This document shows positions 1-9,239 of a stretch of 64,000 nucleotides of DNA, in pieces. The DNA comes from Hermatobates lingyangjiaoensis. Taxonomy: Eukaryota > Arthropoda > Insecta > Hemiptera > Hermatobatidae. The position numbers and the translations under genes are program-made. The stretch's first letter is position 1, and each line of letters starts with the position of its first letter. The notes under the pieces were generated by a model. That model saw nothing but the letters and a program-made list of their open reading frames with translations, made no database searches and was not told the DNA's origin. The stretch is taken from NCBI GenBank assembly GCA_026182355.1, contig JAPFBL010000362.1, positions 310,001 through 374,000 on the forward strand, read 5' to 3'.

Positions 1-85
1 CTTAAAAGATGGAGGCATAATGTCAGAAAACATGAGAAGGAATGTTAAAAACATACAAGGCTTAAAGTAGGTAAGTTATTTAACG

Positions 86-91
<6 letters not shown>
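1..91 (+). mobile_element. Penelope-like element tail (N-terminal ORF fragment)
   Basis: Read from base 1, the frame gives LKRWRHNVRKHEKE, one stop, KHTRLKVGKLFNDI, then runs into (TA)n. This matches the tail reading of the element at 22340-22485 (QRWKSCIRNLEK, KHTKLNVGKIFNE). It is the outermost 3' piece of a plus-strand PLE whose body lies before the window. Confidence 0.55.
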
Positions 92-123
<32 letters not shown>

Positions 124-779
124 TAAATTTTGGTAGCAGTCCCTCCTGTAAACATACATTGTTAAAAATCTGACCATATTTTGCTGAAACTTGTTTCTTA
201 CTAAGTTTTTCAAGTTTTCTAAATAGAGTTCTTGTCACTATATCCACAGTATACAATATTCTTCCGATAGTCGACATGTTACATGAGTCCATGTTTCTGC
301 TGTCCTCAGCCATTATCAAGACATAAATGAGTTTTGAAATAATTTGTTCCTTTATATAAGAGAAGTAAAATTCGTTGAGAAGGTTGGGGATTAAAGTTGT
401 TTGTCTAAATTCATTGGGTTGAGTGACCTGGTTAGGGGTTTGTTGCCTCTACCTGGAGAGGTCCCACTTGACCTGGGGTTGATTTAAATAGTTTTAATAT
501 TTTCTCACTATTTTCAACTGGATGTTAATATATGGCTTCGTTTTCTGTATGAGTATGGCTTCTGTTATTTTGAGTCTATGCTGGTCCTGTTCTTTTTTTA
601 TTATTCTGGTTCCTTCGACAAGCGCTTCTCTGGTTAGCTTTGTATGGTGGACTTGCTCTGTGTGTTTTTTGGGGGCTCCGGATATCAAGTGCATGGTCAG
701 TCTTCTAGAGAGTGTAGTAGTAGTCATTCCAATGTATGAGCGTTTTTGGGTTTCACAGTCCCCATAGTTGCATTGGTAC
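92..779 (-). mobile_element. Left arm of PLE palindrome 1 (GIY-YIG and tail)
   Basis: Minus-strand copy, truncated at its 5' end at the palindrome centre. It encodes a GIY-YIG-type endonuclease piece (494-779): NYGDCETQKRSYIGMTTTTL, then SRRLTMHLISGAPKKH and ALVEGTRII. Downstream follow a decayed hammerhead-like motif (about 280-310), then a tail ORF (80-319) with RTLFRKLEKLSKKQVSAKYG and QEGLLPKFTNIYIYI running into (TA)n. The arm is almost identical to 814-1480 in inverse orientation. Confidence 0.8.
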
Positions 780-813
780 ACATACACATACACATACTCA
801 TACACATAGTTGA

Positions 814-1480
814 GTACCAATGCAACTATGGGGACTGTGAAACCCAAAAACGCTCATACATTGGAATGACTACTACTACACTCTCTAGAAGACTGACCAT
901 GCACTTGATATCCGGAGCCCCCAAAAAACACACAGAGCAAGTCCACCATACAAAGCTAACCAGAGAAGCGCTTGTCGAAGGAACCAGAATAATAAAAAAG
1001 AAACAGGACCAGCATAGACTCAAAATAACAGAAGCCATACTCATACAGAAAACGAAGCCATATTTAACATCCAGTTGGAAAATAGTGAGAAAATATTAAA
1101 ACTATTTAAATCAACCCCAGGTCAAGTGGGACCTCTCCAGGTAGAGGCAACAAACCCCTAACCAGGTCACTCAACCCAATGAATTTAGACAAACAACTTT
1201 AATCCCCAACCTTCTCAACGAATTTTACTTCTCTTATATAAAGGAACAAATTATTTCAAAACTCATTTATGTCTTGATAATGGCTGAGGACAGCAGAAAC
1301 ATGGACTCATGTAACATGTCGACTATCGGAAGAATATTGTATACTGTGGATATAGTGACAAGAACTCTATTTAGAAAACTTGAAAAATTAGTAAGAAACA
1401 AGTTTCAGCAAAATATGGTCAGATTTTTAACAATATATATTATTATATATATAATATATATATATATATTATATAAATAA
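814..1480 (+). mobile_element. Right arm of PLE palindrome 1 (GIY-YIG and tail)
   Basis: Plus-strand mirror of 92-779. The endonuclease piece is at 814-1099, the tail ORF at 1274-1480 (MAEDSRNMDSCNMSTIGRIL). The ribozyme-like core at about 1273-1308 is decayed (CTTGATAA instead of CTGANGA), and the same decay is present in the left arm. The two arms are separated by a 34-base loop of CA/TA-rich DNA (780-813). Tail ends in (TA)n at 1436-1478. Confidence 0.8.
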
Positions 1481-1487
1481 TGTTACA

Positions 1488-2245
1488 GTAGAGAACACAA
1501 GAAAAAGGACGAACACTCACGAATCTCGATTATTTCGGCGTCTTGCCGTTTAGGAGAGCAGAAAGAAAGAAAATAAAATAAAAGGAGAAAGAATGAAGGA
1601 ACGAGACGTAAATGCGTCACTGGCCGATTAAACTGGCGCGATACAATGACACGCAGTGCAGCCATCTTACCAACGTGAACCAGTGTAGGCTGTGAGTTAA
1701 AAAATTATAAAAGTGATATTTAAGTAAAAGGGAGGAGAAAAGTAAAAAGAGAAAGGAAAGGAAAAAAACATAAAACTAACTAAAATTAAACGAGAAAAAA
1801 TATATATATTATAAATAAATAAATAAATGAATAAATAAATTAAGATAAAAATAAAATAAAAAATCATCTGATTAATTTAGACCAGGGGAATTTCTTGCAC
1901 CCAATAACCAAATGAAGGCTTCCTCAGAAGCCCTTAGAGTGGTCTGGGTGTCATCATTTGAGAGTTTTCTTAATATTTTAACCCTGAAGCAATCGTTGAA
2001 GGGAAGGTTATGGAGATTGGCGTGGGTGGCAACAGGCAGCTGCTTGCGTTGACCAACGGATGACCTGTGACCATTCATACGGAGGCTAAGTGACGTGGAA
2101 GTCAGGCCCAGTAGAATGAGTCACATTGTGTGCAGTCCAGACGATAAACACAATTGCTGGAAGTGCAAGAACTAGCAAAGGAGAGAGGGTATGAATGGTT
2201 GTTCACTGTCGAAATGAAATGGCTGTCAGGATTGATGATGGGACA
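1488..2245 (-). mobile_element. Left arm of PLE palindrome 2 (second GIY-YIG family)
   Basis: Minus-strand copy of a different PLE family. The frame 2102-2314 gives PIINPDSHFISTVNNHSYPL and TSSNCVYRLDCTQCDSFY, a GIY-YIG core of the CVYRLxCxxCxxxYVG type; 1872-2078 continues with MNGHRSSVGQRKQLPVATHA and RASEEAFIWLLGARNSPGLN. The ribozyme motif at about 1527-1555 has lost two core bases (CCTAAACGG). The tail ends at (TA)n near 1480. Confidence 0.75.
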
Positions 2246-2263
2246 GGTGAGGCATTGAGGCAG

Positions 2264-3054
2264 TGTCCCATCATCAATCCTGACAGCCATTTCATTTCGA
2301 CAGTGAACAACCATTCATACCCTCTCTCCTTTGCTAGTTCTTGCACTTCCAGCAATTGTGTTTATCGTCTGGACTGCACACAATGTGACTCATTCTACGT
2401 GGGCCTGACTTCCACGTACTTAGCCTCCGTATGAATGGTCACAGGTCATCCGTTGGTCAACGCAAGCACTGCCTGTTGCCACCACGCCAATCTCCATAAC
2501 CTTCCCTTCAACGATTGCTTCAGGGTAAAATATTAAGAAAACTCTCAAATGATGACACCCAGACCACTCTAAGGGCTTCTGAGGAAGCCTTCATTTGGTT
2601 ATTGGGTGCAAGAAATTCCCCTGGTCTAAATTTAATCAGATGATTTTTTATTTTATTTTTATCTTAATTTATTTATTCATTTATTTATTTATTTATATAA
2701 TATATATATTTTTTTCTCGTTTAATTTTAGTTAGTTTTATGTTTTTTCCTTTCCTTTCTCTTTTTTACTTTTCTCCTCCCTTTTACTTAAATATCACTTT
2801 TATAATTTTTTAACTCACAGCCTACACTGGTTCACGTTGGTAAGATGGCTGCACTGCGTGTCATTGTATCGCGCCAGTTTACCGGCCAGTGGACGCATTT
2901 ACGTCTCCGTTCCTTCTTCTTTCTCCTTTTATTTTATTTTCTTTCTTTCTGCTCTCCTGAAGACGGCAAGACGCCGAAATAATCGAGATTCGTGAGTGTT
3001 CGTCCTTTTTCTTGTGTTCTCTAGCTGTAACTTTAATTATTTGTCCGTTTGGAC
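2264..3054 (+). mobile_element. Right arm of PLE palindrome 2 (second GIY-YIG family)
   Basis: Plus-strand mirror of 1488-2245. The frame 2195-2434 encodes NCVYRLDCTQCDSFYVGLTS, then breaks at STYLASV where the left arm reads on. An intact ribozyme motif lies at 2957-2984. About 60 bases after it comes the tail hairpin GTCC-N4-GGAC (3043-3054), followed by (TA)n at about 3080. Confidence 0.75.
2957..2984 (+). ncRNA. Hammerhead-like ribozyme, stem III AUAAU type
   Basis: CTGAAGA, then stem II GGC/GCC, then GAAA, then TAAT and C as H17. The 3' strand begins GAGA, pairing with TCTC before the core (stem I). The stem III word is nearly, but not fully, self-complementary. Confidence 0.6.
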
Positions 3055-3103
3055 CGTCTGATTTCAATTTCAATTCAAAGTATATATATATAAATATATA
3101 TAT

Positions 3104-3190
3104 AAGTCAATGATCAAACCACAATAAGAAAATGGGAAAACAAGACTAAGATCTTTCAACCGTAACAAGTGATCTTCGTCAGAGTCAAAA
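3104..3190 (-). mobile_element. Short ribozyme unit, AGAUCU family (partial)
   Basis: Half of a short element found about 18 times in this window. From its tail inward: TCAATGATCAAACC, TTTCCCATTT, then a ribozyme motif (3148-3182, minus). No coding sequence is seen. Inside, stem II is damaged (GATC for GACC). Confidence 0.65.
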
Positions 3191-3224
3191 ACCCTATATA
3201 TATATAAAAAGATTTCACATAAAC

Positions 3225-3430
3225 ACGTGAAACAACAATCAATGATCAAACCACAATAAGAAATGGGAAAACAAGACTAAGATCTTTCAACCGTAACAAG
3301 CGGTCTTCGTCAGAGTCAAAAACCCAACTGACACCCAAAAGTTGGGTTTTTGACTCTGACGACCGCTTGTTACAGTTGAAAGATCTTAGTCTTGTTTTCC
3401 CATTTCTTATTGTGGTTTGATCATTGATAT
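3225..3430. mobile_element. AGAUCU-family palindrome
   Basis: Two copies of the short ribozyme unit face each other; heads meet at about 3330-3345 (CCCAACTG / AAAGTTGGG). The left, minus-strand copy keeps its ribozyme (3279-3313). The right copy lost three bases after CTGAC (3355-3387). The right tail enters (TA)n at 3426. Confidence 0.75.
3279..3313 (-). ncRNA. Hammerhead-like ribozyme, stem III AGAUCU
   Basis: On the minus strand: CTGACGA, stem II GACCG/CGGTT, GAAA, the palindrome AGATCT ending in T (H17), then AGTC, which pairs with GACT before the core. A second helix step GGG/CCC further out extends stem I. Confidence 0.7.
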
Positions 3431-3439
3431 ATATATATA

Positions 3440-3700
3440 TATATCACTTAATTAAACGAAACACGATCCAAACTGGACACAATACCAGTTCAAAATTCAA
3501 GAAGAGTAACACACAGAGTAAGGAAACACACTTACAGACTCAAATTTTCGGGTAATCCGTCTTCAGGAGAAAAGAGAAAGGGAGACGAAGTACGTGTAGA
3601 CGCAACGGCAAGTAACCAACCCGGTAACCTTTTCCCTTTCCCGGCAACCCGGTCTCCCTTTCTCTTTTCTCTTGAAGACCGATTACCCGTATTATATATA
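3440..3700. mobile_element. AAUU-family ribozyme palindrome
   Basis: Left copy minus, right copy plus, heads meeting near 3610-3640 (GGCAAGTAACC / GGCAACCCGG). The left copy keeps the ribozyme (3542-3566) and the tail hairpin motif near 3463. The right copy's core is mutated (CTTGAAGACC) and its tail is cut off after GATTACCCG. Confidence 0.65.
3542..3566 (-). ncRNA. Hammerhead-like ribozyme, stem III AAUU
   Basis: Minus strand: CTGAAGA, stem II GG/CC around ATTAC, GAAA, AATT as stem III word, T as H17, then GAGT. CTC before the core can pair with GAG after the cleavage site. Confidence 0.65.
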
Positions 3701-3737
3701 TTTATATATATATTTATTTATATTATATATATATATA

Positions 3738-3905
3738 TAAAGTCCAAATCACAGAAAGATCAGAAAAAATGACTAAAATCTTTTAGTCAATACAAGTAGT
3801 CTTAGTCAGAGTTCTTACTAATAATGAAGAAGTATCACGCCGACATTTTTATCTCTGACGAAGACTAGTTGTATGGGTAGAAGATCTTAGTCATTTTTGT
3901 CATAT
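3738..3905. mobile_element. Decayed AGAUCU-type palindrome
   Basis: Inverted pair with altered stem II (GTAGTCTT) and a recognisable CTGACGA at 3855-3861 and AGATCTT at 3882-3888. The GAAA core reads AGAA, so the ribozyme is probably dead. Confidence 0.5.
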
Positions 3906-4305
3906 GTTACTGTTGTTAAGGTGTTATTTATATTTCTGTTAAATCTTGTTATAAAAATGTCATAAAACATTAAAATAAATTGGGGCTCTTAAATATAGAC
4001 GCTTTTGGTTTCTATTTAAAAGATTTTTCATAGGTGTAAGTAAACATTTAATGAATAAGAAAAAGTATGAATTTTTAAACTAATTTAGTATTAACGATGT
4101 TATCAGTAGTTACCTTCTATGAAACTGTTTAATAGAAGGTAATTTTAGTGTAATGAAATTTTTAATACTGTTAACAATGTAATTTTAACGTAATAACTTT
4201 TAAATAAAAGCTAAAATGTTGCGTATGAGAATTAGATTTAAACTTAATAAGCTGACCAAGTCTGGATATATTTTAGTACTATTTTATTATCTATTATATA
4301 TATAT
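3906..4305. other. AT-rich intergenic or intronic DNA
   Basis: No coding pattern, ribozyme core or terminal repeat recognised. A short inverted motif (TACCTTCTATG / AGAAGGTAA) lies at about 4110-4142. Confidence 0.4.
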
Positions 4306-4307
4306 AT

Positions 4308-4510
4308 ATATATAAAGATTTCACAATATACACGTGAATTAACAATCAATGGTCAAACCACAATAAGAAATGCGAAAACAAGACTAAGACCTTTCAACCG
4401 TAACAAGAGGTCTACGTCAGAGTCAAAAACCCAACGCTGGGTCAAAGACCGCTTGTTACGGTTGAAAGATCTTAGTCTTATTTTCCCATTTCTTATTGTG
4501 GTTTGATATA
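4308..4510. mobile_element. AGAUCU-family palindrome, decayed
   Basis: Left minus copy has core changes (CTGACGT and AGGTCT); right plus copy lacks CTGACGA because the head is truncated. Both tails (TTTCAC...GTGAA hairpin and TCAAACCAC) run into (TA)n on either side. Confidence 0.65.
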
Positions 4511-4829
4511 TATGTATATATATATATATATATTTATTTTGTTTTATCCTATTTTATTTTATTTTTCTAAATTCTTATTCTTAACTAGTTTCCCATACTT
4601 ACCCTTTTATTCAGTCTCTATCTTTTATTTACTAAAACAACCAATGCAAGTTTTTTGTATTGTATTTATTTTTATTTATTTATTTATTTTTTCTTCTTTT
4701 CTCTATCATTATTTTTGTTTCTTATAGTTTGTTTTTATCTCATATTGTTTATAATTTTTCACCCAGTTATAGTTTTACCCAACTAGTACTGCTTATCTGA
4801 GTTTCTGTTTATATCTTCTCCTAATTTAT

Positions 4830-5044
4830 ACTTTAAGACCGGGTACGGTTGACAGCACTGGCGGTTGCCGGGTTGGTTACTTGCCGTTGCGCCTACAACG
4901 TGCTTGGTCTCCCATTCTCTTTCTCCTGAAGACGGATTACCCGAAAATTTGAGTCTGTAAGTGTGTTTCCCTACTTTGTGTGTTGCTCTTTGTTAATCTC
5001 GAACTCGTATTGTGTCCAGTTTGGATCGTATTTCGTTTTATCAG

Positions 5045-5060
<16 letters not shown>
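4830..5060 (+). mobile_element. AAUU-family ribozyme unit, single copy
   Basis: Plus-strand unit without a partner arm. It has an intact ribozyme (4926-4950), the tail hairpin GTCC-N5-GGAT (about 5018-5031), and ends in (TA)n at 5047. No open frame of PLE type is seen in it. Confidence 0.65.
4926..4950 (+). ncRNA. Hammerhead-like ribozyme, stem III AAUU
   Basis: CTGAAGA, stem II GG/CC with a five-base loop, GAAA, AATT, H17 = T, then GAGT pairing with CTC upstream. Same layout as 33665-33689 and 24801-24827. Confidence 0.7.
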
Positions 5061-5084
<24 letters not shown>

Positions 5085-5087
<3 letters not shown>

Positions 5088-5400
5088 TATTAAAGTAGAC
5101 GGCAGCTTCCGCATTTACGACTTTTTTGCTCGTTTTCTCTAGTTTTCTTACTAGTTTTTTCTGGTAGGGAGTGATTTCATGGAGGAGTTGTCCAGAGACA
5201 TCAAAGAAATAATCTTTTAGCTTAATCAATAATATTATATTTTTTACACTTACAAGCTTTCGATTTTCTCAGAAATCATCTTCAGGTATATATCATTATT
5301 AAACAGATTAAATTTACAGAATAAAATTTTTCTAAATGTTAAACAGACATTAAAAGGAATAAAAATTTAGATCTTAATAGAATTAGATAATATATTTAGA
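5085..5400 (-). mobile_element. Left arm of AGCU-family PLE palindrome
   Basis: Minus-strand tail ORF mirror of 5571-5768, then ribozyme 5254-5285, then a truncated head near 5400. Arm sequence is nearly identical to the right arm in inverse orientation. Confidence 0.7.
5254..5285 (-). ncRNA. Hammerhead-like ribozyme, stem III AGCU
   Basis: Minus strand: CTGAAGA, stem II GATTT/AAATC, GAAA, palindrome AGCT, H17 = T, then GTAA; TAC before the core pairs with GTA. Confidence 0.7.
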
Positions 5401-5409
5401 ACATCTAAA

Positions 5410-5724
5410 TTTTTATTCCTTTTAATGTCTGTTTAACATTTAGAAAAATTTTATTCTGTAAATTTAATCTGTTTAATAATGATATATACCTGAAGATGAT
5501 TTCTGAGAAAATCGAAAGCTTGTAAGTGTAAAAAATATAATATTATTGATTAAGCTAAAAGATTATTTCTTTGATGTCTCTGGGACAACTCCTCCATGAA
5601 ATCACTCCCTACCAGAAAAAACTAGTAAGAAAACTAGAGAAAACGAGCAAAAAAGTCGTAAATGCGGAAGCTGCCGTCTACTTTAATAAAATATGTTTAC
5701 AAGAAAATCTGCTGCCAATATACA

Positions 5725-5763
<39 letters not shown>

Positions 5764-5768
5764 ATTGA
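5410..5768 (+). mobile_element. Right arm of AGCU-family PLE palindrome
   Basis: Ribozyme at 5490-5521, directly followed by a tail ORF (5571-5768): MSLGQLLHEITPYQKKLVRK and NKICLQENLLPIYTNIYIYI, entering (TA)n. The tail ORF is homologous to the ones at 1274, 13062 and 43389. This is a fragment of the PLE protein's N-terminal region (inference). Confidence 0.7.
5490..5521 (+). ncRNA. Hammerhead-like ribozyme, stem III AGCU
   Basis: CTGAAGA, stem II GATTT/AAATC, GAAA, AGCT, H17 = T, then GTAAG. Stem I UAC/GUA. Mirror of 5254-5285; both arms are intact. Confidence 0.7.
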
Positions 5769-5832
5769 TATATCTTCTCGACCACTGATATTTCAAATTC
5801 ACACAAGGGGTTCTTGCGGATTCTGGTCATAA

Positions 5833-5872
<40 letters not shown>

Positions 5873-5926
5873 GTTTTGTTATTGAGGGCTAGGTCAAATA
5901 AAAGAAAATAAACTCCTTTCTAGGCA

Positions 5927-5958
5927 GACGTTTCGATGTATTTGTACATCATCTTCAG
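5927..5958 (-). ncRNA. Hammerhead-like ribozyme, stem III ACGU
   Basis: Minus strand: CTGAAGA, stem II GATGTA/TACATC, GAAA, ACGT, H17 = C. Stem I GCC before the core; the 3' strand reads TGCC here, one change from GGCC in the other arm. Confidence 0.7.
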
Positions 5959-6187
5959 GGCTAAAATTAGAGTAAGACTATAATACATTTATCAAAACAA
6001 TCTAGAACTCACATATAGAACTAACACACATTTTTTTTTTAAGACCAACCGATTTTTTTTTAAGGTGTATAAAATAACCTTTTGTATGTATCGGTTGGTC
6101 TTAAAAAAAAAAAAATGTGTGTTAGTTCTATATGTGAGTTGTAGATTGTTTTGATAAATGTATTATAGTCTTACTCTAATTTTAGCC

Positions 6188-6219
6188 CTGAAGATGATGT
6201 ACAAATACATCGAAACGTC
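6188..6219 (+). ncRNA. Hammerhead-like ribozyme, stem III ACGU
   Basis: CTGAAGA, stem II GATGTA/TACATC, GAAA, ACGT, H17 = C, then GGC pairing with GCC (stem I), with TTT/AAA beyond an internal loop. Confidence 0.75.
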
Positions 6220-6309
6220 GGCCTAGAAAGGAGTTTATTTTCTTTTATTTGACCTAGCCCTCAATAACAAAACATTGAATAGAATAGAAGAGGTCAATAA
6301 CAATTTCTG

Positions 6310-6354
<45 letters not shown>

Positions 6355-6356
<2 letters not shown>

Positions 6357-6598
6357 CAAAATATTAAAACGGTCCAAACCGGACAGATATATAAATGAAT
6401 AAAGACAACAAATAGAAGAAGCGAGAAAACTTACTGGGTCGATATTTCGAACTGAAGTTCGTCGTCAGGGAGAAGAAGGGAAGAGGAAGAGGCACGTGCG
6501 TCCACTCGCACAAGCAGAAGGCGACTGTGTCGCCTTCAAATATCGACCCAGTAAGTTTTCTCGCTTCTTCTATTTGTTGTCTTTTTTCATTTATATAT
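6355..6598. mobile_element. AUAU-family ribozyme palindrome, right arm head-truncated
   Basis: Left minus copy is complete: tail hairpin GTCC-GGTTT-GGAC (6372-6384, minus) and ribozyme 6441-6468. The right plus copy begins inside stem II (CAAATATCGACCC, about 6537) and keeps only the tail. Ends in (TA)n 34 bases before the acceptor of exon 1. Confidence 0.7.
6441..6468 (-). ncRNA. Hammerhead-like ribozyme, stem III AUAU
   Basis: Minus strand: CTGACGA, stem II GAAC/GTTC, GAAA, ATAT, H17 = C, then GACCC. Confidence 0.7.
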
Positions 6599-6631
6599 AT
6601 ATATAGTAGAATATATTATTTTGTTTGACAG

Positions 6632-6840
6632 GTGCCTCCTGCCAGAAGAAGTCGAAGGTATCGACAGGCAAGTAGTGGGCTGCCGGGGATCCTTCTTTCC
6701 TGATATCTGCCTCTCAGAGCCCTTTGTCATTGACACCACTCACGTCCAGTTCTCCTGTCAACCAGGCCACAACATGTCCGGGCTTCCACACGTTCGTTGT
6801 TCCAAGGGAAGATGGTGGCCCTCTCCTCCATATTGCTTCA
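6632..6840 (+). CDS. Exon 1 seen: sushi-like six-cysteine module
   Basis: The exon begins after the acceptor ttgtttgacag and ends before gtaaat. It enters in phase 2 and leaves in phase 1. The product begins CLLPEEVEG and ends PSPPYCF. Six cysteines are spaced 15, 8, 15, 13 and 11 residues apart, with the sushi hallmark GRWWPSPPYC at the end (Trp before the last Cys). A normal sushi (CCP) module has four cysteines; here an extra pair (second and third Cys, eight residues apart) is present, as in the next modules. Probably extracellular, disulfide-bonded, used for recognition or docking of the zymogen. The upstream exon is not in this window. Confidence 0.8.
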
Positions 6841-6879
6841 GTAAATTTCTAATATATATCTTTAGAAAAAAACTTAAGA

Positions 6880-7480
6880 ATCTTTAAATAAATATTAACT
6901 TGGGTTGCATGACTGAGCACAACTATTGTTTTTAACTCATTGATTAGGTGTAAATGGTTATTTATTGTGTAGGTATTTTTAAAGTGCGTGAGTTGTCTGA
7001 AGAGTTCATCTACATATTTAGCTATTTTTTGAAGTGGTGAATGAGATATGAGCCGCTTATTTTGAAAGTGGCCTAATTCCATTTATGTTAAAATCGAGAT
7101 ATTTAAGGGTTTGCGTTTTACAAAATTTAAAAATATTGTCATTTTATTTATCAACAAATTTTTGTTATAAAAATTCTTAGTAATTTTAAATAAATTTTGT
7201 ACAATTTGCTGCAAAAGGTAAAGATAACGTAAAAATGTAATTATTTAAATAGCTAGCTAAATTTTTTTGGAAAATGGAATTAGGCCACTTTCAAAATAAA
7301 CGGCTCATATAATGGGCCTGATTTGTGTTTTATAATTCACCATTTCAAAAATGATTTCAAAACTGAATGATTTCTTCCAATAACTCACCAGATTTAAACA
7401 TCCTTACGTAATAATAACTCTTCACACCTAATCAATGAAATAAATATAATAGTTGTGCCCAGTAAATATTAACTCATTAT
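6880..7480. repeat. Old inverted repeat, arms about 220-250 bases
   Basis: AATATTAACTTGGG and ATTGATTAGGTGT at the left reappear inverted as ACACCTAATCAATG and CAGTAAATATTAACTCAT at the right (7400-7475). Inner arm ends share GGCCTAATTCCAT (7069-7082) and ATGGAATTAGGCC (7274-7286). Arms have diverged. A third, single arm is at 8370-8530. Probably an ancient foldback or MITE; family not recognised. Confidence 0.6.
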
Positions 7481-7539
7481 TTAAGCTCAATTTTTTCTTT
7501 CCTCAATTTGACATAAAAGAACATACAAGCAAGCTTAGT

Positions 7540-7860
7540 GCGAGGCACTGCAGGGCATGACCGACTGCATACCTGAAACCACCCCACTCCCTCTCATCAA
7601 CCACCCAACAGATGTCTCAACCCACACTAGGAATAGTTCAGTTTTGTGCATTGACTCTCACACAATGTGACATTATATTGTAATACACCCTATACTTTAG
7701 TCGTAAGCTTAACCTGATGATGGTCTACGAGACCGAAACATGTCGTTGATTTATTAAATAGTGTTAGATATAAATTGTGTTAGAATGTGTATTTATGAAA
7801 AGAAAAGTTTGGGCCAGTTGATTTTTTTATTTCCCGTGGAACTGAGAAGGGCCTGTAGGA
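7540..7860 (+). mobile_element. ACAUGU-family ribozyme unit, single copy
   Basis: Contains the ribozyme 7714-7744 and a tail TTATTAAATAGTGTTAG. No partner arm nearby. The upstream part (7550-7690) has no recognisable coding frame. Confidence 0.5.
7714..7744 (+). ncRNA. Hammerhead-like ribozyme, stem III ACAUGU
   Basis: CTGATGA, stem II GGTCT/AGACC, GAAA, the palindrome ACATGT, H17 = C, then GTTGA pairing with AAC upstream. One of the cleanest cores in the window. Confidence 0.8.
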
Positions 7861-7907
7861 TATATATATATAATCAAACCACAATAAGAAAATGGGAAAA
7901 CAAGACT

Positions 7908-7942
7908 AAGATCTTTCAACCGTAACAAGCGGTCTTCGTCAG
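7908..7942 (-). ncRNA. Hammerhead-like ribozyme, stem III AGAUCU
   Basis: CTGACGA, stem II GACCG/CGGTT, GAAA, AGATCT, H17 = T, then AGTC pairing with GACT. Confidence 0.7.
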
Positions 7943-7958
7943 AGTCAAAAACCCAACT

Positions 7959-7992
7959 CTGACGAAGACGCTTGTTACGATTGAAAGATCTT
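7959..7992 (+). ncRNA. Hammerhead-like ribozyme, stem III AGAUCU
   Basis: Same fold as 7908-7942 on the other strand, with one base lost in stem II (GACGCTTG). Confidence 0.6.
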
Positions 7993-8279
7993 AGTCTTGT
8001 TTTCCCATTTTCTTATTGTGGTTTGATCATTGATTGTTATTTCACGTGTTTATGTGAAATCTATATATATATATATATATAGGTGGTATATTCGCCTATG
8101 CAATTCTGATTCCACAGGACTAGTCATCATAAATATGTCTGGTTTGCAGTGAGTTTCCTTGATATAGTGGTGTTGTTGAAGGGGGGAGAGGTGCACAAAA
8201 TACTACAATTTTGAACAGAAGGTCGATTCCAGGGAAGGCCTATCATTGAATAGATGATGAAGTGATTCGGTTCAACAGG

Positions 8280-8345
8280 GTGTAGCAAAGGGTGGGTGAG
8301 GGGTGGTACGTGCTGGGGGGGGGGGGGGGGGATTTTGAGGGGGTA
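8280..8345 (-). repeat. Poly-G tract in a dispersed repeat
   Basis: A run of about 17 G (near 8315-8332) follows GGGGTGGTACGTGC. The reverse complement (GCACGTACCACCCC) recurs at 31028 and 31975 next to CCGCCCCTGGC, so this is the edge of a dispersed element with a homopolymer C/G tract. Confidence 0.5.
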
Positions 8346-8369
8346 AACATAGAAAATAGAAAAATGTTT

Positions 8370-8530
8370 TATAATTCACTATTTAAAAAAAATAGCCATA
8401 TATATGAATGTTTTCTTCCGACAACTCACTAAATTTAAAGGTCCTTACACAATAAAGAACTCTTCACATCTAATCAATGAGTTAAAAATAATATTTGTGC
8501 CCAGTAAATATTAACTCATTGTTTAAGCAT
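8370..8530 (+). repeat. Third copy of the 6880-7480 repeat arm
   Basis: TTTTATAATTCACTATTT, CTTCACATCTAATCAATGAG and GTGCCCAGTAAATATTAACT match the right arm at 7330-7475. It is present without an inverted partner. Confidence 0.6.
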
Positions 8531-8649
8531 ATTTATTACGTTTTTTTTTTCTATTCAGTAAGTCTTATATTCCAGTATACAGGAATTCATAGGTTGTAAT
8601 TATTAATATAACATGAGTAAAATAGCTTTGTTAAACTATCAAGGCAGTG

Positions 8650-8825
8650 AGGTTGCAACTATTTTAGTTGCCCGGGGTGTTCGTATGATCCCCCCCCAAA
8701 ACGCTAACCTTCAAAATTCCAGAAAGTCCTCAAAATATTTATTTTCATGGAATTACAATCACTGATGTAATTTAGACTGGTGTTATTAGTCCCAAACTTT
8801 CATCTTATTACAATACTCGTATACA
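8650..8825 (+). repeat. Dispersed repeat (with copies at 30035 and 31515)
   Basis: TTCCAGAAAGTCCTCAAAAT and ATGGAATTACAATCACTGAT recur at 30095-30190 and 31535-31640. Each copy begins after a C-rich run. Family not recognised. Confidence 0.55.
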
Positions 8826-8944
8826 GTAGTGGAGCATGTGAAAATATTGCAATAAACTCCCTCCAAGTAGGGGGGACTACTTTAGAGGGAAAAAAACATA
8901 AACAATCATCTAATTAGAAAAACGTATAATTCATTGGTTATTCG

Positions 8945-9056
8945 AAGACCGAAGACCGCTTGTTACGGTTGAAAGATCTTAGTCTTGTTTTCCCATTTCT
9001 TATTGGTGGTTTGATCATTGATTGTTATTTCACGTGTTTATATGAAATCTTTTTAT
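8945..9056 (+). mobile_element. AGAUCU unit, head-truncated single copy
   Basis: Starts inside stem II (GAAGACCGCTTG), keeps GAAAGATCTTAGTC, TTTCCCATTT and the tail hairpin TTTCAC/ATGAAA. The CTGACGA core half is missing, so no self-cleavage is expected. Confidence 0.6.
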
Positions 9057-9149
9057 GTGTATGTGTATTATTCGGTTTCATGATTCACAAGAAACACAGA
9101 ATAAATCCATACTCACTAAAGAAAAAAAATTTAGACACATTTTTTCTCT

Positions 9150-9236
9150 AGATGTTTTTCGCGGAACCCCAGACAGTCCGTTAAGGAACCCCTAGGTTCC
9201 GCGGAACCCACTTTGCGATCTCTGCTCTAGCTGTTT
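9150..9236 (-). mobile_element. hAT-like terminal fragment
   Basis: The minus strand reads CAGAGATCGCAAAGTGGG then TTCCGCGGAACC, typical of a hAT non-autonomous end. The other end was not found. Confidence 0.35.
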
Positions 9237-9239
9237 GTT

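Larger units (their letters stand above)
5868..6300. mobile_element. ACGU-family ribozyme palindrome
   Basis: Inverted pair with heads meeting around 6050-6065. Each arm has a ribozyme (5927-5958 minus, 6188-6219 plus) and a tail with GACCTAGCCCTCAATAAC. A third copy is at 24050-24195. No protein coding seen. Confidence 0.75.
7872..8070. mobile_element. AGAUCU-family palindrome
   Basis: Ribozymes at 7908-7942 (minus) and 7959-7992 (plus) are only 16 bases apart, heads meeting at CCCAACTC. Right tail shows the hairpin TTTCAC/GTGAAA before (TA)n. Confidence 0.8.

Noticed and set aside
522..767. Open frame on the strand opposite the GIY-YIG arm
   Set aside because: It is the antisense shadow of the endonuclease frame; the same shadow appears in the other arm at 826-1044.
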